Below, piece by piece: positions 25,617 through 32,815 of a stretch of DNA of 64,000 nucleotides. The translations under genes and the position numbers were made by a program. The notes beneath the pieces are model-generated. The model did no database searches, was not told the origin of the DNA, and worked only from the letters and a program-made list of their open reading frames with translations. Source of the stretch: Streptomyces sp. NBC_00154 (lineage in GTDB: Bacteria > Actinomycetota > Actinomycetes > Streptomycetales > Streptomycetaceae); contig NZ_JAPEMI010000002.1 of NCBI RefSeq assembly GCF_026342835.1, positions 558,001-622,000 on the forward strand, in the 5' to 3' direction. Within the stretch, counting starts at the first letter, position 1; every line of letters starts with the position of its first letter.

Positions 25617-26912
25617 TTGAGCAGTTACCGGCAGCCCGGCGTCGTTCTCACCGACCGTCATTTCACGGTTCCTCTCGATCACACCGATCCGGGCGGTGAG
25701 CAGATCGAGCTCTTCGGCCGGGAAGCCGTCGCCCGCGGCAAGGCCGACGAAGAGCTGCCGTGGCTGGTCTATCTGGAGGGCGGACCCGGCTTCGGGGCCC
25801 GCCGTTTCGTCGGTACGGAGGCCTGGCTGGGGCGGGCGGTGGAGGAGTTCCGCGTGCTGCTCCTCGACCAGCGCGGCACCGGCCTTTCCACCCCCGCCAA
25901 CCGGCAGACGCTGCCGCTGCGCGGCGGCCCGCGCGAGCAGGCCGACTATCTCGCCCACTTCCGGTCCGACAACATCGTGCGCGACTGCGAGCTGATCCGG
26001 CCGCAGCTGACCGGCGGCGCCCCGTGGACCGTGCTCGGTCAGTCGTTCGGTGGCTTCTGCGCGGTCCGCTACCTGTCAGCCGCCCCCGAGGGGCTCAAGG
26101 CTGTCCTGATCACCGGCGGGCTGCCCTCGCTCGATGCCCACGCGGACGACGTGTACCGCGCCGCGTACCCACGGATCGAGCGCAAGGTCGCCGCCCACTA
26201 CGCCCGCTACCCGCAGGACGTCGAGCGCGTCCGCGAGATCGCCGCGTACCTTGCGGAGCACCGCCCGGAGAGCGCCGGACACCGCCTCACGCCCGAGGGG
26301 TTCCAGTCCCTGGGCATCATGCTGGGCAGCGGCAACGGCAGCCATCAGCTGCACTACCTGCTGGAGAACGCCTTTGTCCGCACACCGCTGGGCATTGAAC
26401 TCTCCGACACGTTCCAGGAAGCCATGCGCACCGCCAACTCGTTCGCGGGCCACCCCCTGTACGCCCTGATGCACGAGGCGATCTACGGCCAGGGCAAGCA
26501 GCCCACCGACTGGGCCGCCGAGCGGGTCCGCGCCGAATATCCGCAGTTCGACGTCGCCACCGCTCTGGCGGGCGACGGGCCGGTGCTCTTCACCGGCGAG
26601 ACCATCCACCCCTGGCACTTCGAGGTCGACCCGGCGCTGCGCCCGCTGCGCGAGACCGCCGAACTGCTCGCCTCCCGTACCGACTGGCCCGAGCTGTACG
26701 ACCCCGAGCGCCTCTCAGCCAATCAGGTGCCGGTCGCCGCGGCCGTCTACCACGACGACATGTACGTCGACACGGAGCACGCGCTGCGCACCGCCGCGTC
26801 GATCCGCGGACTGCGCACCTGGGTGACGAACGAGTTCGAGCACGACGGTCTGCGCGCCGGGGGACCACAGGTGCTGGACCGGCTGCTGGCCCTGGTCCGG
26901 GACGACGTCTGA
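25617..26912 (+). CDS. Alpha/beta hydrolase, proline iminopeptidase-like (S33)
   Basis: The protein has 431 residues with TTG 25617 as start, which has AGGAG seven bases upstream; GTG 25590 in frame is an alternative with weaker signals. It shows the S33 aminopeptidase features: LEGGPGFGARR (oxyanion HGGPG-like loop), LLDQRGTGLSTPAN, nucleophile elbow TVLGQSFGGFCAVR, and a late His in NEFEHDGLRAGG. The lid is long (HYARYPQDVERVREIAAYLA and onward), as in prolyl and tripeptidyl aminopeptidases. It probably releases N-terminal proline or other residues from peptides in the cytosol. It is divergent from the ATPase and ends at a shared hairpin at 26924. Confidence 0.85.
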   Translation: MSSYRQPGVVLTDRHFTVPLDHTDPGGEQIELFGREAVARGKADEELPWLVYLEGGPGFGARRFVGTEAWLGRAVEEFRVLLLDQRGTGLSTPANRQTLPLRGGPREQADYLAHFRSDNIVRDCELIRPQLTGGAPWTVLGQSFGGFCAVRYLSAAPEGLKAVLITGGLPSLDAHADDVYRAAYPRIERKVAAHYARYPQDVERVREIAAYLAEHRPESAGHRLTPEGFQSLGIMLGSGNGSHQLHYLLENAFVRTPLGIELSDTFQEAMRTANSFAGHPLYALMHEAIYGQGKQPTDWAAERVRAEYPQFDVATALAGDGPVLFTGETIHPWHFEVDPALRPLRETAELLASRTDWPELYDPERLSANQVPVAAAVYHDDMYVDTEHALRTAASIRGLRTWVTNEFEHDGLRAGGPQVLDRLLALVRDDV

Positions 26913-26923
26913 CCTGCCCGCTC

Positions 26924-26968
26924 ACGGCAGGAGCCGGTCACGCGGGTGGCGCGACCGGCTCCTGCCGT
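26924..26968. terminator. Bidirectional terminator hairpin
   Basis: Positions 26924-26939 and 26953-26968 pair perfectly over 16 bases with a 13-base loop. It lies between the ends of two convergent genes (the S33 hydrolase ends at 26912 and the rhodanese gene at 26989), so it can stop both. Confidence 0.85.
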
Positions 26969-26988
26969 ACGGGCACTTCCGTACCGCT

Positions 26989-27561
26989 TCAGCTCTGCAG
27001 TGCGTCCAGCGTGGCGTCGAAGTCCGCCGCCGAGCGCGGCGCCCGGTTGTGCGGCAGCTTCGAGAGAACGGCGGCCATCCCGCAGGTGTTGGTCACCGCG
27101 GAGAAGACCAGACCGGAGCCGACGCCCGCCGACAGCCAGCGTGCGGCCGGGAAGCGCCGGCCCGCGAGCAGACCGGCCACCACGAGCGAACCGGCGGCGA
27201 ACCGGACCTGACGCTCCATCGGCCAGGTGGCCCGGGCGCCGGCGGGGCGGTCCAGGCCGTGGCCCTCGCCCTCCCATGCCGACGTGCCGCCGGAGAGCGT
27301 GACGGCGTCGATGTCCGCCGCGGAGAGCACGTCGCAGGCCCGGGTGGAACGGACACCGGAGGCGCACACCATGAGCAGGGAGCCGCGGGCCGACGCCGCC
27401 TTCAGGGCGGGCAGCGCCTCGTCGAGACGGTCCAGCGGGATGTTCAGCGCGCCCGGCACGTGCCCGGAGGCGTACTCGCCCGGGGCGCGCACGTCGATGA
27501 CGGTGAATTCGCCGATCCGCGCTGCGGCCTGGGTGGGGGAGAGGGAGGCGGGGCTGGTCAC
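26989..27561 (-). CDS. Rhodanese with C-terminal membrane domain (YgaP-like)
   Basis: This 190-residue protein has an N-terminal rhodanese domain (FTVIDVRAPGEYASGHVPGA, then active-site loop MVCASGVRS with the persulfide-forming Cys at about 68). A DUF2892-type C-terminal part with two hydrophobic stretches follows (VRFAAGSLVVAGLLAG; WLSAGVGSGLVFSAVTNTCG). This matches YgaP-type membrane sulfurtransferases, which carry sulfane sulfur at the membrane. It is divergent from the CsoR/CstR-type gene, and the palindrome between them at 27607 lies in its promoter region. It is probably co-regulated with the persulfide genes at 27956-30560. Confidence 0.87.
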   Translation of the reverse strand: MTSPASLSPTQAAARIGEFTVIDVRAPGEYASGHVPGALNIPLDRLDEALPALKAASARGSLLMVCASGVRSTRACDVLSAADIDAVTLSGGTSAWEGEGHGLDRPAGARATWPMERQVRFAAGSLVVAGLLAGRRFPAARWLSAGVGSGLVFSAVTNTCGMAAVLSKLPHNRAPRSAADFDATLDALQS

Positions 27562-27606
27562 GAGGGATGCTTCCTTTCGTCGCCGGGGCGTACCCCGGAC
27601 AGGCTA

Positions 27607-27626
27607 GAATACCCCTTGGGGTATTC
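27607..27626. promoter_or_regulatory. CsoR/CstR-type operator
   Basis: GAATACCCC-TT-GGGGTATTC is a perfect inverted repeat with a two-base spacer between the divergent rhodanese and regulator genes. A TACCCC/GGGGTA core is the operator type of the CsoR/RcnR/CstR family. The same core appears twice before the metallo-beta-lactamase gene at 30583 and 30621. Confidence 0.8.
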
Positions 27627-27638
27627 GAAGGAGGATGT

Positions 27639-27917
27639 GTGGAACTTGACATGGCGGCCGACGAACTGAAATCGGTCCTCAATCGCCTTCGCCGCGCTCA
27701 GGGCCAGCTTGCCGCGATCATCAGGATGATCGAGGAAGGCCGGGACTGCGAGGACGTCATCACGCAAATGGCAGCCGTTTCGCGCGCGCTCGACCGGGCG
27801 GGTTTCGCGATCATCGCGACGGGGCTTCAGCACTGCATGGCCGACGACACCGCCGAACCGGCCGACCGGAACCAGATGCGCGCCCGGCTGGAGAAGCTGT
27901 TCCTCTCGCTCGCCTGA
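27639..27917 (+). CDS. CsoR/CstR-family repressor, probably persulfide-sensing
   Basis: The 92-residue all-helical repressor starts at GTG 27639 behind GGAGG. It shows LNRLRRAQGQLAAIIRMIEE, the family's first two helices, and the two conserved cysteines Cys37 (GRDCED) and Cys66 (LQHCM). Copper-sensing CsoR has a His four residues before the second Cys; here that position is Gly62. This fits CstR-like proteins, which react with persulfides by linking the two cysteines. The neighbours are rhodaneses, a TauE exporter and a persulfide-dioxygenase-like enzyme, which supports a sulfur signal rather than a metal. It very probably binds the three ACCCC/GGGGT palindromes at 27607, 30583 and 30621. Confidence 0.85.
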   Translation: MELDMAADELKSVLNRLRRAQGQLAAIIRMIEEGRDCEDVITQMAAVSRALDRAGFAIIATGLQHCMADDTAEPADRNQMRARLEKLFLSLA

Positions 27918-27955
27918 GCCCGGATCCCGATTTGCTGTCGACGGCGTGACGTGGC

Positions 27956-28738
27956 TCAGACCACGGTATCGACCAGCATGAAGAGCGCAACGGCGATCAG
28001 TGCTGCGCCGAAGATCCGCTGGAGTGCGGCAGTGGACACCTTTGCGGCGAGACGCTTGCCGTCCCAGGCCCCGAGGACCGCCGCCGCCGTGAACGGGGCG
28101 ATCACCGCCCAGTCCAGCGAGGTGGGGGTGGTGAGCCGGGTGGCCAGTGCGGCCGTGGAGTTCACCGTGATGACGAGCAGGCTGGTACCGACCGCTGCCG
28201 TCATGGGAACGGCGAGGAGGGTGACCAGCGCGGGCACGGCGAGAAATCCGCCGCCGACCCCGAGGAACCCGGTCACGGAGCCGAGGCCGGCCCCGGCGCG
28301 CACGGCCCGCCCGGTGTCCGTACGGTCGGCGGGGTCCGGGGCGTACTCCTCGGCCGAAGTCGCCTCGCACCGCGCAGGCGCCCGCGGCCGGATCATCCGC
28401 ACCGCGGCCACGACCGCGAGCACCGCGAACGCCGCCGTGAGCACCCCCGCCGGAATCCGGACCGACAGTGCCCCGGACACCGCTGCCGGCACGATCCCCG
28501 CCATCGCGAAGAGTCCGCCGGTTCGCCAGCGGACGTGACCGTCCCTGGCGTGCGCCACCAGCCCCGTCAGGGAGGTCACGATGACGATGAGCAGAGCGGC
28601 GGTGGTGGCCGCGGCCGGGGTGAAGCCGAGCAGATAGATCAGTGCGGGAACGGTGAGGACACTGCCGCCGCCACCCAGCCCGCCCAGTGCCAGACCGACC
28701 ACCGCACCGGCGACCAGGGCCAGGATCAGGGTGGTCAT
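27956..28738 (-). CDS. TauE/SafE-family sulfite (anion) exporter
   Basis: A 260-residue membrane protein with seven or eight helices and the repeated TauE/SafE motif. The first half has LALGGLGGGGSVLTVPALIY and the second half GSVTGFLGVGGGFLAVPAL. The family exports sulfite, thiosulfate or organosulfonates. The start ATG 28738 overlaps the stop of the upstream rhodanese gene by four bases, so the two are translationally coupled. Here it most likely removes the sulfite or thiosulfate produced by the persulfide dioxygenase and rhodaneses encoded upstream in the same leftward run. It converges on the regulator gene with a 38-base gap. Confidence 0.87.
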   Translation of the reverse strand: MTTLILALVAGAVVGLALGGLGGGGSVLTVPALIYLLGFTPAAATTAALLIVIVTSLTGLVAHARDGHVRWRTGGLFAMAGIVPAAVSGALSVRIPAGVLTAAFAVLAVVAAVRMIRPRAPARCEATSAEEYAPDPADRTDTGRAVRAGAGLGSVTGFLGVGGGFLAVPALVTLLAVPMTAAVGTSLLVITVNSTAALATRLTTPTSLDWAVIAPFTAAAVLGAWDGKRLAAKVSTAALQRIFGAALIAVALFMLVDTVV

Positions 28739-29106
28739 GCGACGGTGCCCGCCGCTCCGTAAAGGTTCCGCACGGGCAGCCCCTCGGCCGCCCAGGCGGT
28801 CATGCCCCCGGTGACGTCGACGGCGTCGGTGCCGCGTCCGGCGAGGATGCGGGCGGCCTGCCGGGAACGGTGACCGGAACGGCAGATGACCACCACCGGG
28901 CGGCCCGAGGCCGAAGCGGGCAGAGTCTGCCCGGCGGCCAGCCGGGAGAGCGGCAGATGGACGGCGTCCGGAGCGCGTCCGGCGTTCCATTCGGAGGTTT
29001 CGCGTACGTCGAGCAGGACCGCCGCACCATCGGCGGTCCGCCGACGGGCCTCGGCCGGGGTGACGCGGCCCGGGCCGCGCCGGAAGAGGGACATCAGGGA
29101 AGGCAT
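28735..29106 (-). CDS. Single-domain rhodanese (sulfurtransferase)
   Basis: The 123-residue protein is a lone rhodanese domain. It has RVTPAEARRRTADGAAVLLD, then DVRETSEWNAGRAPDAVHLP, the active-site loop VVICRSGHRSRQAA with the catalytic Cys, and GGMTAWAAEGLPV at the end. No signal peptide is seen, so it acts in the cytosol, probably moving sulfane sulfur between persulfide, glutathione-like thiols and sulfite. It is the middle gene of a leftward unit (dioxygenase-rhodanese, this gene, TauE); 41 bases separate it from the upstream gene and it overlaps the downstream one. Confidence 0.88.
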   Translation of the reverse strand: MPSLMSLFRRGPGRVTPAEARRRTADGAAVLLDVRETSEWNAGRAPDAVHLPLSRLAAGQTLPASASGRPVVVICRSGHRSRQAARILAGRGTDAVDVTGGMTAWAAEGLPVRNLYGAAGTVA

Positions 29107-29147
29107 GGGGAGGTGCTCCAGGAGTGCAGGACGGGGAGGTCCGACGG

Positions 29148-30560
29148 TCAGGCAGCGGTCGGCGCGGTGCCGGTCGTCCGGTCGGGTGCGCCGGCTGCCG
29201 GAGTCGCGATCGTCAGACCGGCGGCCTCCGCAGCGGCGAACCCGTCGTCGACGGCCACGACCTCACGGTCGGCGGCGTCCAGCAGTGACGCCGCGATCGC
29301 CGCCCGCATCCCGCCCGCGCAGTGCACCCAGACCTTGCCGTCCGGTACGTCGTGCAGCCGCTTGGGCAGCTCGTGCACCGGGATGTGCACCGACCCGGCG
29401 ATGGCTCCGGCCCGGCGTTCGGAGTCCCTGCGGACATCGAGAATCACCGGCTGCTCGCCACGCTCGCGTGCCGCGGCCAGGCCCGCGAAGTCCGACCTGC
29501 GGAACGAGCGCAGCTCGTCCGTGGTGCGGACCCAGGTCCGCGGGTCGCCGGTAGCAACGGCCACCGGGCGGCCCATGCCCACCCGGGCCAGCTCGCGCTG
29601 GGCGTGCGCGACGTCATCGGCGCTGTTCGCCAGCAGGGTGACCGGCCTGCCCCAGGGGATCAGCCACGCCAGATATGTGGCGAGCAGGCCCTCGCCCTCG
29701 AAGTTGAACGAACCGGCGACATGCCCCTCGGCGAACGCCACCCTGCTGCGCAGATCCACCACCCACTCACCCGCGGCCAGCCGCCGCGCGATCTGCTCGG
29801 CGTCGGCCCGGGCGGGTGGGGTCAGATCGACCGGATCGGGACCTGCGGCGTTGGCCGGGCCCATGTGCGCGTAGTAGGCAGGGACGTCGTCCAGCCCGGC
29901 GAGCAGCTCGGCGACGAATGTGTCCACATCCTTGACGAGCGCGTCGTTGCGGGCTCGTTCGGCACCGATCGTCGTGGTGTCCCCGTCGGCCTGCGCGGAG
30001 GAACAGAAGCTGCCGAAGCCGTGGGTCGGCAGCACGGGCACGGCGTCGTCGAGCTCATCGGCGAGGCGGTGCGCGGAGGCGTGCTGGGCGCGGGCCAGCA
30101 CGGCGGTGAGCCGGGGCTCCACCAGGTCGGGCCGGCCCACGCTGCCGATCAGCAGCGAACCGCCGGTGAAGGCAGCCACCGCGCGGCCGTCCTCCTCCAG
30201 CACGTACGAAGTGTGGTGCGGGGTGTGCCCGGGAGTGGCCATCGCGCGCAGCGTCAGGCCCTCGTCGACCGGGGCGGTGTGCCCGTCGGCGACCGGCACC
30301 CGGTCGAACGAGACCGGCGCGGCGGCGGGCACCAGGTATGCGGCCCCGGTGACACGCGCCAGCTCCAGGCCGCCGGTCACGTAGTCGTTGTGCAGATGCG
30401 TCTCCACGACCAGGGCTATCCGCACGCCGCGTCGTGCCGCTGCGGCGATGACCCGGTCGATGTCGCGGGGCGGGTCCACCACCAGGGCGGAGTGCAGCCC
30501 GCCCGCCAGATAGCTGCGGTTGCCGAGGCCGGCGGTCTCCATGGTGTCGACGAAGAACAC
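29148..30560 (-). CDS. Metallo-beta-lactamase-fold persulfide dioxygenase fused to rhodanese domains
   Basis: A 470-residue protein starting at GTG 30560 behind GGAAGG. Residues 1-250 are an ETHE1/Blh-like metallo-beta-lactamase domain with the metal motif ETHLHNDYVTGG, TPGHTPHHTSYV and LPTHGFGSFCS. The usual last His of THxHxDH is Tyr, as I recall is common in actinobacterial members. Two rhodanese domains follow. The first (GEWVVDLRSRVAFAEGHVAG) has no active-site Cys; the second has WVHCAGGMRAAIAASLL with Cys. The enzyme should oxidise persulfide to sulfite and pass sulfur on through the second rhodanese. The two CstR-type operators just upstream (30583 and 30621) imply induction by reactive sulfur. 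Confidence 0.87.
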   Translation of the reverse strand: MFFVDTMETAGLGNRSYLAGGLHSALVVDPPRDIDRVIAAAARRGVRIALVVETHLHNDYVTGGLELARVTGAAYLVPAAAPVSFDRVPVADGHTAPVDEGLTLRAMATPGHTPHHTSYVLEEDGRAVAAFTGGSLLIGSVGRPDLVEPRLTAVLARAQHASAHRLADELDDAVPVLPTHGFGSFCSSAQADGDTTTIGAERARNDALVKDVDTFVAELLAGLDDVPAYYAHMGPANAAGPDPVDLTPPARADAEQIARRLAAGEWVVDLRSRVAFAEGHVAGSFNFEGEGLLATYLAWLIPWGRPVTLLANSADDVAHAQRELARVGMGRPVAVATGDPRTWVRTTDELRSFRRSDFAGLAAARERGEQPVILDVRRDSERRAGAIAGSVHIPVHELPKRLHDVPDGKVWVHCAGGMRAAIAASLLDAADREVVAVDDGFAAAEAAGLTIATPAAGAPDRTTGTAPTAA

Positions 30561-30582
30561 GGCGTGATTCCTTCCGTACGGG

Positions 30583-30598
30583 TTACCCCGGGGGGTAT
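30583..30598. promoter_or_regulatory. CsoR/CstR-type operator, site 1
   Basis: TTACCCC-GG-GGGGTAT, 23 bases upstream of the GTG start of the persulfide dioxygenase gene, is a near-perfect inverted repeat of the same class as the palindrome at 27607. Binding here would block transcription directly. Confidence 0.75.
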
Positions 30599-30620
30599 CT
30601 CTCATCCGAGATTAGCACTT

Positions 30621-30636
30621 ATACCCCGGGGGGTAT
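30621..30636. promoter_or_regulatory. CsoR/CstR-type operator, site 2
   Basis: ATACCCC-GG-GGGGTAT is a perfect inverted repeat whose centre lies 38 bases from that of the site at 30583. The pair brackets the probable promoter of the leftward persulfide-detoxification genes. Confidence 0.75.
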
Positions 30637-31066
30637 CTATGGCTTCGGTGTGACGTGCCGAACGACGGGCGGCCGTCGCGGACCCGGCGCCGCCGGGCGC
30701 GAGGTCGCCCACGAGCCACTCGCGGCGAGGCGGCTACCGGCGCGCCGGGCCGCGGGTCCGCGTACCGCTGCGCGGGCGTGCTCCGCGGTCGTGGGGCACT
30801 TCGCGTCGCGGGCCGGGGGCATTCCGTGCAGTCACTGCCGACGCCTCGCGCGTGCGCGTTCGAGCTCTGCGAGCGCAGCGAACCCGCGAGGCGCTCGTGT
30901 GGTCGCGGACCAGCGAACCCGCGAGGCGTTCGTGTGGTCGCGGACCGGCAACGCTGCTCCGCGATGGTTCTCCCGGGTGGTCATGGAAGCGGGAACGCCT
31001 GGGGCGGGTAGTCAACAGATCTGTGCCACCCGTCCCTTCCCGTACTCAATCCTTGACGGAGCCAGC
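30637..31066. other. Intergenic region, no gene; contains tandem repeat
   Basis: About 430 bases of very GC-rich DNA between the sulfur locus and an F420-type oxidoreductase gene. All frames read as Arg-rich shadow. The only structure seen is the two-copy 35-bp repeat at 30877. The GTG of the next gene is preceded by CGGAG. Confidence 0.5.
30877..30946. repeat. Two tandem copies of a 35-bp unit
   Basis: Positions 30877-30911 and 30912-30946 are identical except for one base (c to t at unit position 18). A partial further copy may be scattered upstream. Two copies without spacers is a simple tandem duplication and does not resemble a CRISPR array. Confidence 0.8.
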
Positions 31067-31891
31067 GTGAAATTCGGGGTATCGACCTTCATCACCGACC
31101 AGGGCATCGGCCCGACCTCGCTCGGGACCGCGCTCGAAGAACGCTCTTTCGACTCGTTGTTCATCGCAGAGCACAGCCACATCCCGGCCGACCGTCAGAC
31201 GCCCTACCCGGGCGGTGGTGAACTGCCGGAGATGTACTACCGCACGCTGGACCCATTCGTGGCCCTGACCGCGATCGGCGTGGTGACCGAGCGGCTGCTG
31301 CTGGGCACCGGCATCGCGCTCATCCCGCAGCGGGACCCGATCATCACGGCGAAGGAAGTCGCTTCGCTCGATCTGATCTCCGGCGGCCGGGCGATCTTCG
31401 GTATCGGTGTCGGCTGGAACCGTGAGGAGATGCGGAACCACGGCACGGATCCCTCGACCCGTGGCCGGCTGACCGACGAGCGGCTGCGTGCCATGCGGGA
31501 GCTGTGGACCTCGGAGAGAGCCGAATTCCATGGCGAGTTCGTGAACTTCGATCCGGTCTTCGCATGGCCCAAACCCGTACAGAGCCCCCATCCGCCGATC
31601 TACGTCGGCGGCGGCGAGGGTGCTTTCCCGCGGGTGGCGCAGCTCGGAGACGCGTGGTTGGCCAACAGTGCGTCACCGCAGGAGCTCGGTCCACGGATCG
31701 AGCGGCTGCGCGCACTTGCCGAACGAGAGGTGCCGGTGACGGTGTACGCGGCTCCCGACGACCCCGGTCAGATCGAGGGCTACATCGGTCTGGGCGTCGA
31801 ACGGCTGCTGCTCTATCTGCCGACGATGCCCGAACGGGAGACGCTGGAATACCTCGACCGGCTGGCCGAAGTGGCTGCCGGGTACCGCTGA
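31067..31891 (+). CDS. LLM-class F420-dependent oxidoreductase
   Basis: The 274-residue protein starts at GTG 31067 (CGGAG upstream) and has the luciferase-like TIM barrel. It opens VKFGVSTFITDQGIGPTSLG and contains FDSLFIAEHSHIP and LLLGTGIALIPQRDPIITAK. It also has SGGRAIFGIGVGWNREEMRN, the usual F420-binding loop, and PHPPIYVGGGEGAFPRVAQL. It resembles the TIGR03619-type F420-dependent family of actinobacteria. It would transfer hydride between reduced F420 and an unknown substrate in the cytosol. The PPOX-type protein 92 bases downstream is another F420-type enzyme, and the two may share a transcript. Confidence 0.88.
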   Translation: MKFGVSTFITDQGIGPTSLGTALEERSFDSLFIAEHSHIPADRQTPYPGGGELPEMYYRTLDPFVALTAIGVVTERLLLGTGIALIPQRDPIITAKEVASLDLISGGRAIFGIGVGWNREEMRNHGTDPSTRGRLTDERLRAMRELWTSERAEFHGEFVNFDPVFAWPKPVQSPHPPIYVGGGEGAFPRVAQLGDAWLANSASPQELGPRIERLRALAEREVPVTVYAAPDDPGQIEGYIGLGVERLLLYLPTMPERETLEYLDRLAEVAAGYR

Positions 31892-31983
31892 GACACCGGA
31901 GACGACTGTGCCTCCGGATGTGGGGCCGATCCCGAAGTCCCCGACCGTCCGCAGTGACTGCCGCAACTGTCGTAAGGGGTGCG

Positions 31984-32412
31984 ATGCCCGCTCTGACGAG
32001 TGCTGAGGCCCGGGAGAGGTTCGCCGCGGCCCGCATCGCCCACCTCGCGACGACCGACGCGGCTTCCCGCCCGCACCTGGTGCCGGTGGTGTTCGCCCTG
32101 GACGGCGACACGGTGATGCTGGCCGTGGACCACAAACCGAAGCGGACCGTGCGGCTGAAACGCCTGGCCAACATCGCCGCCAACCCGTCGGTCTGCCTGC
32201 TCACCGACCACTACGAGGAGGACTGGGACCGACTGTGGTGGGTGCGGGCCGATGGCGAGGCGCGAGTGCTCCCGTCTCCGGACGGCTTCCCCGAGGCCGC
32301 CCGCTGCGTCGGCCTGCTCACGGCGAAATACCAGCAGTACGCCGACCGTCCCCCCGACGGGCCGGTGGTCGAAGTCTCGGTCCTGCGGTGGAGCGGCTGG
32401 CGCGCCTCGTGA
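31984..32412 (+). CDS. PPOX-class F420-dependent oxidoreductase
   Basis: The 142-residue split-barrel protein opens with ALTSAEARERFAAARIAHLA and TTDAASRPHLVPVVF, then VMLAVDHKPKRTVRLKRLAN and DHYEEDWDRLWWVRADGEAR. The Lys/Arg-rich VDHKPKR stretch and DHYxxDWxxLWWVR are what I recall from TIGR03668-type F420-dependent members of the pyridoxamine-oxidase-like family. Such proteins bind F420 or flavin and reduce small unsaturated compounds. The start is ATG 31984. It follows the LLM-type gene on the same strand. Confidence 0.82.
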   Translation: MPALTSAEARERFAAARIAHLATTDAASRPHLVPVVFALDGDTVMLAVDHKPKRTVRLKRLANIAANPSVCLLTDHYEEDWDRLWWVRADGEARVLPSPDGFPEAARCVGLLTAKYQQYADRPPDGPVVEVSVLRWSGWRAS

Positions 32413-32429
32413 GTCGGCCACGCACGTGG

Positions 32430-32650
32430 TCCGCCGCCCGTCAGGCGTTCGCCGACAACTCCTCTGCGGGAGACCGGAACTTGTCACCCCGTTGCTGATC
32501 AGCATGTCCGGGAGGCCCCGTACCGCCGCTGCCGCGTCGAACACCTCCGTGATCTGCTCCGGCTCCCGGATGTCGCCGACCGGGGCCGTCACTGTGCCCG
32601 CCGCGAGTGTCGCCGGCTCCTCCCGCGCCTTCGGCGGTTGCTCGGGCCCG
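32430..32650 (-). pseudogene. Fragment of a short-chain dehydrogenase (2,4-dienoyl-CoA reductase-like), frameshifted
   Basis: One minus-strand frame gives VGDIREPEQITEVFDAAAAV followed by RGLPDMLISNG. The next continues with FRSPAEELSANA, so that together they recall the D-V-x-NNAGxNFxxPAEDLSxN segment of dienoyl-CoA-reductase-type SDRs. Only about 70 residues are present, with a frame change near 32490, and both the Rossmann start and the catalytic Tyr-Lys are missing. Confidence 0.5.
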
Positions 32651-32815
32651 CGGTTCGCGACCCGCCTCGGCGTATCGGTAGCCCTTTGGCGAAGACAAAA
32701 CACCAGGTCCAGGCGTTGATGTTGTCCAGACCATTGACATGTCGGCGCCACGATGTTGAATTCGGTCACGTTGTGTTGCGCGACTCTGGTGACTTGAGTG
32801 ACCCATGGAGGACAT

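Noticed and set aside
30877..30946. Short repeat considered as CRISPR
   Set aside because: Only two contiguous 35-bp copies, no spacers and no cas genes in the window.
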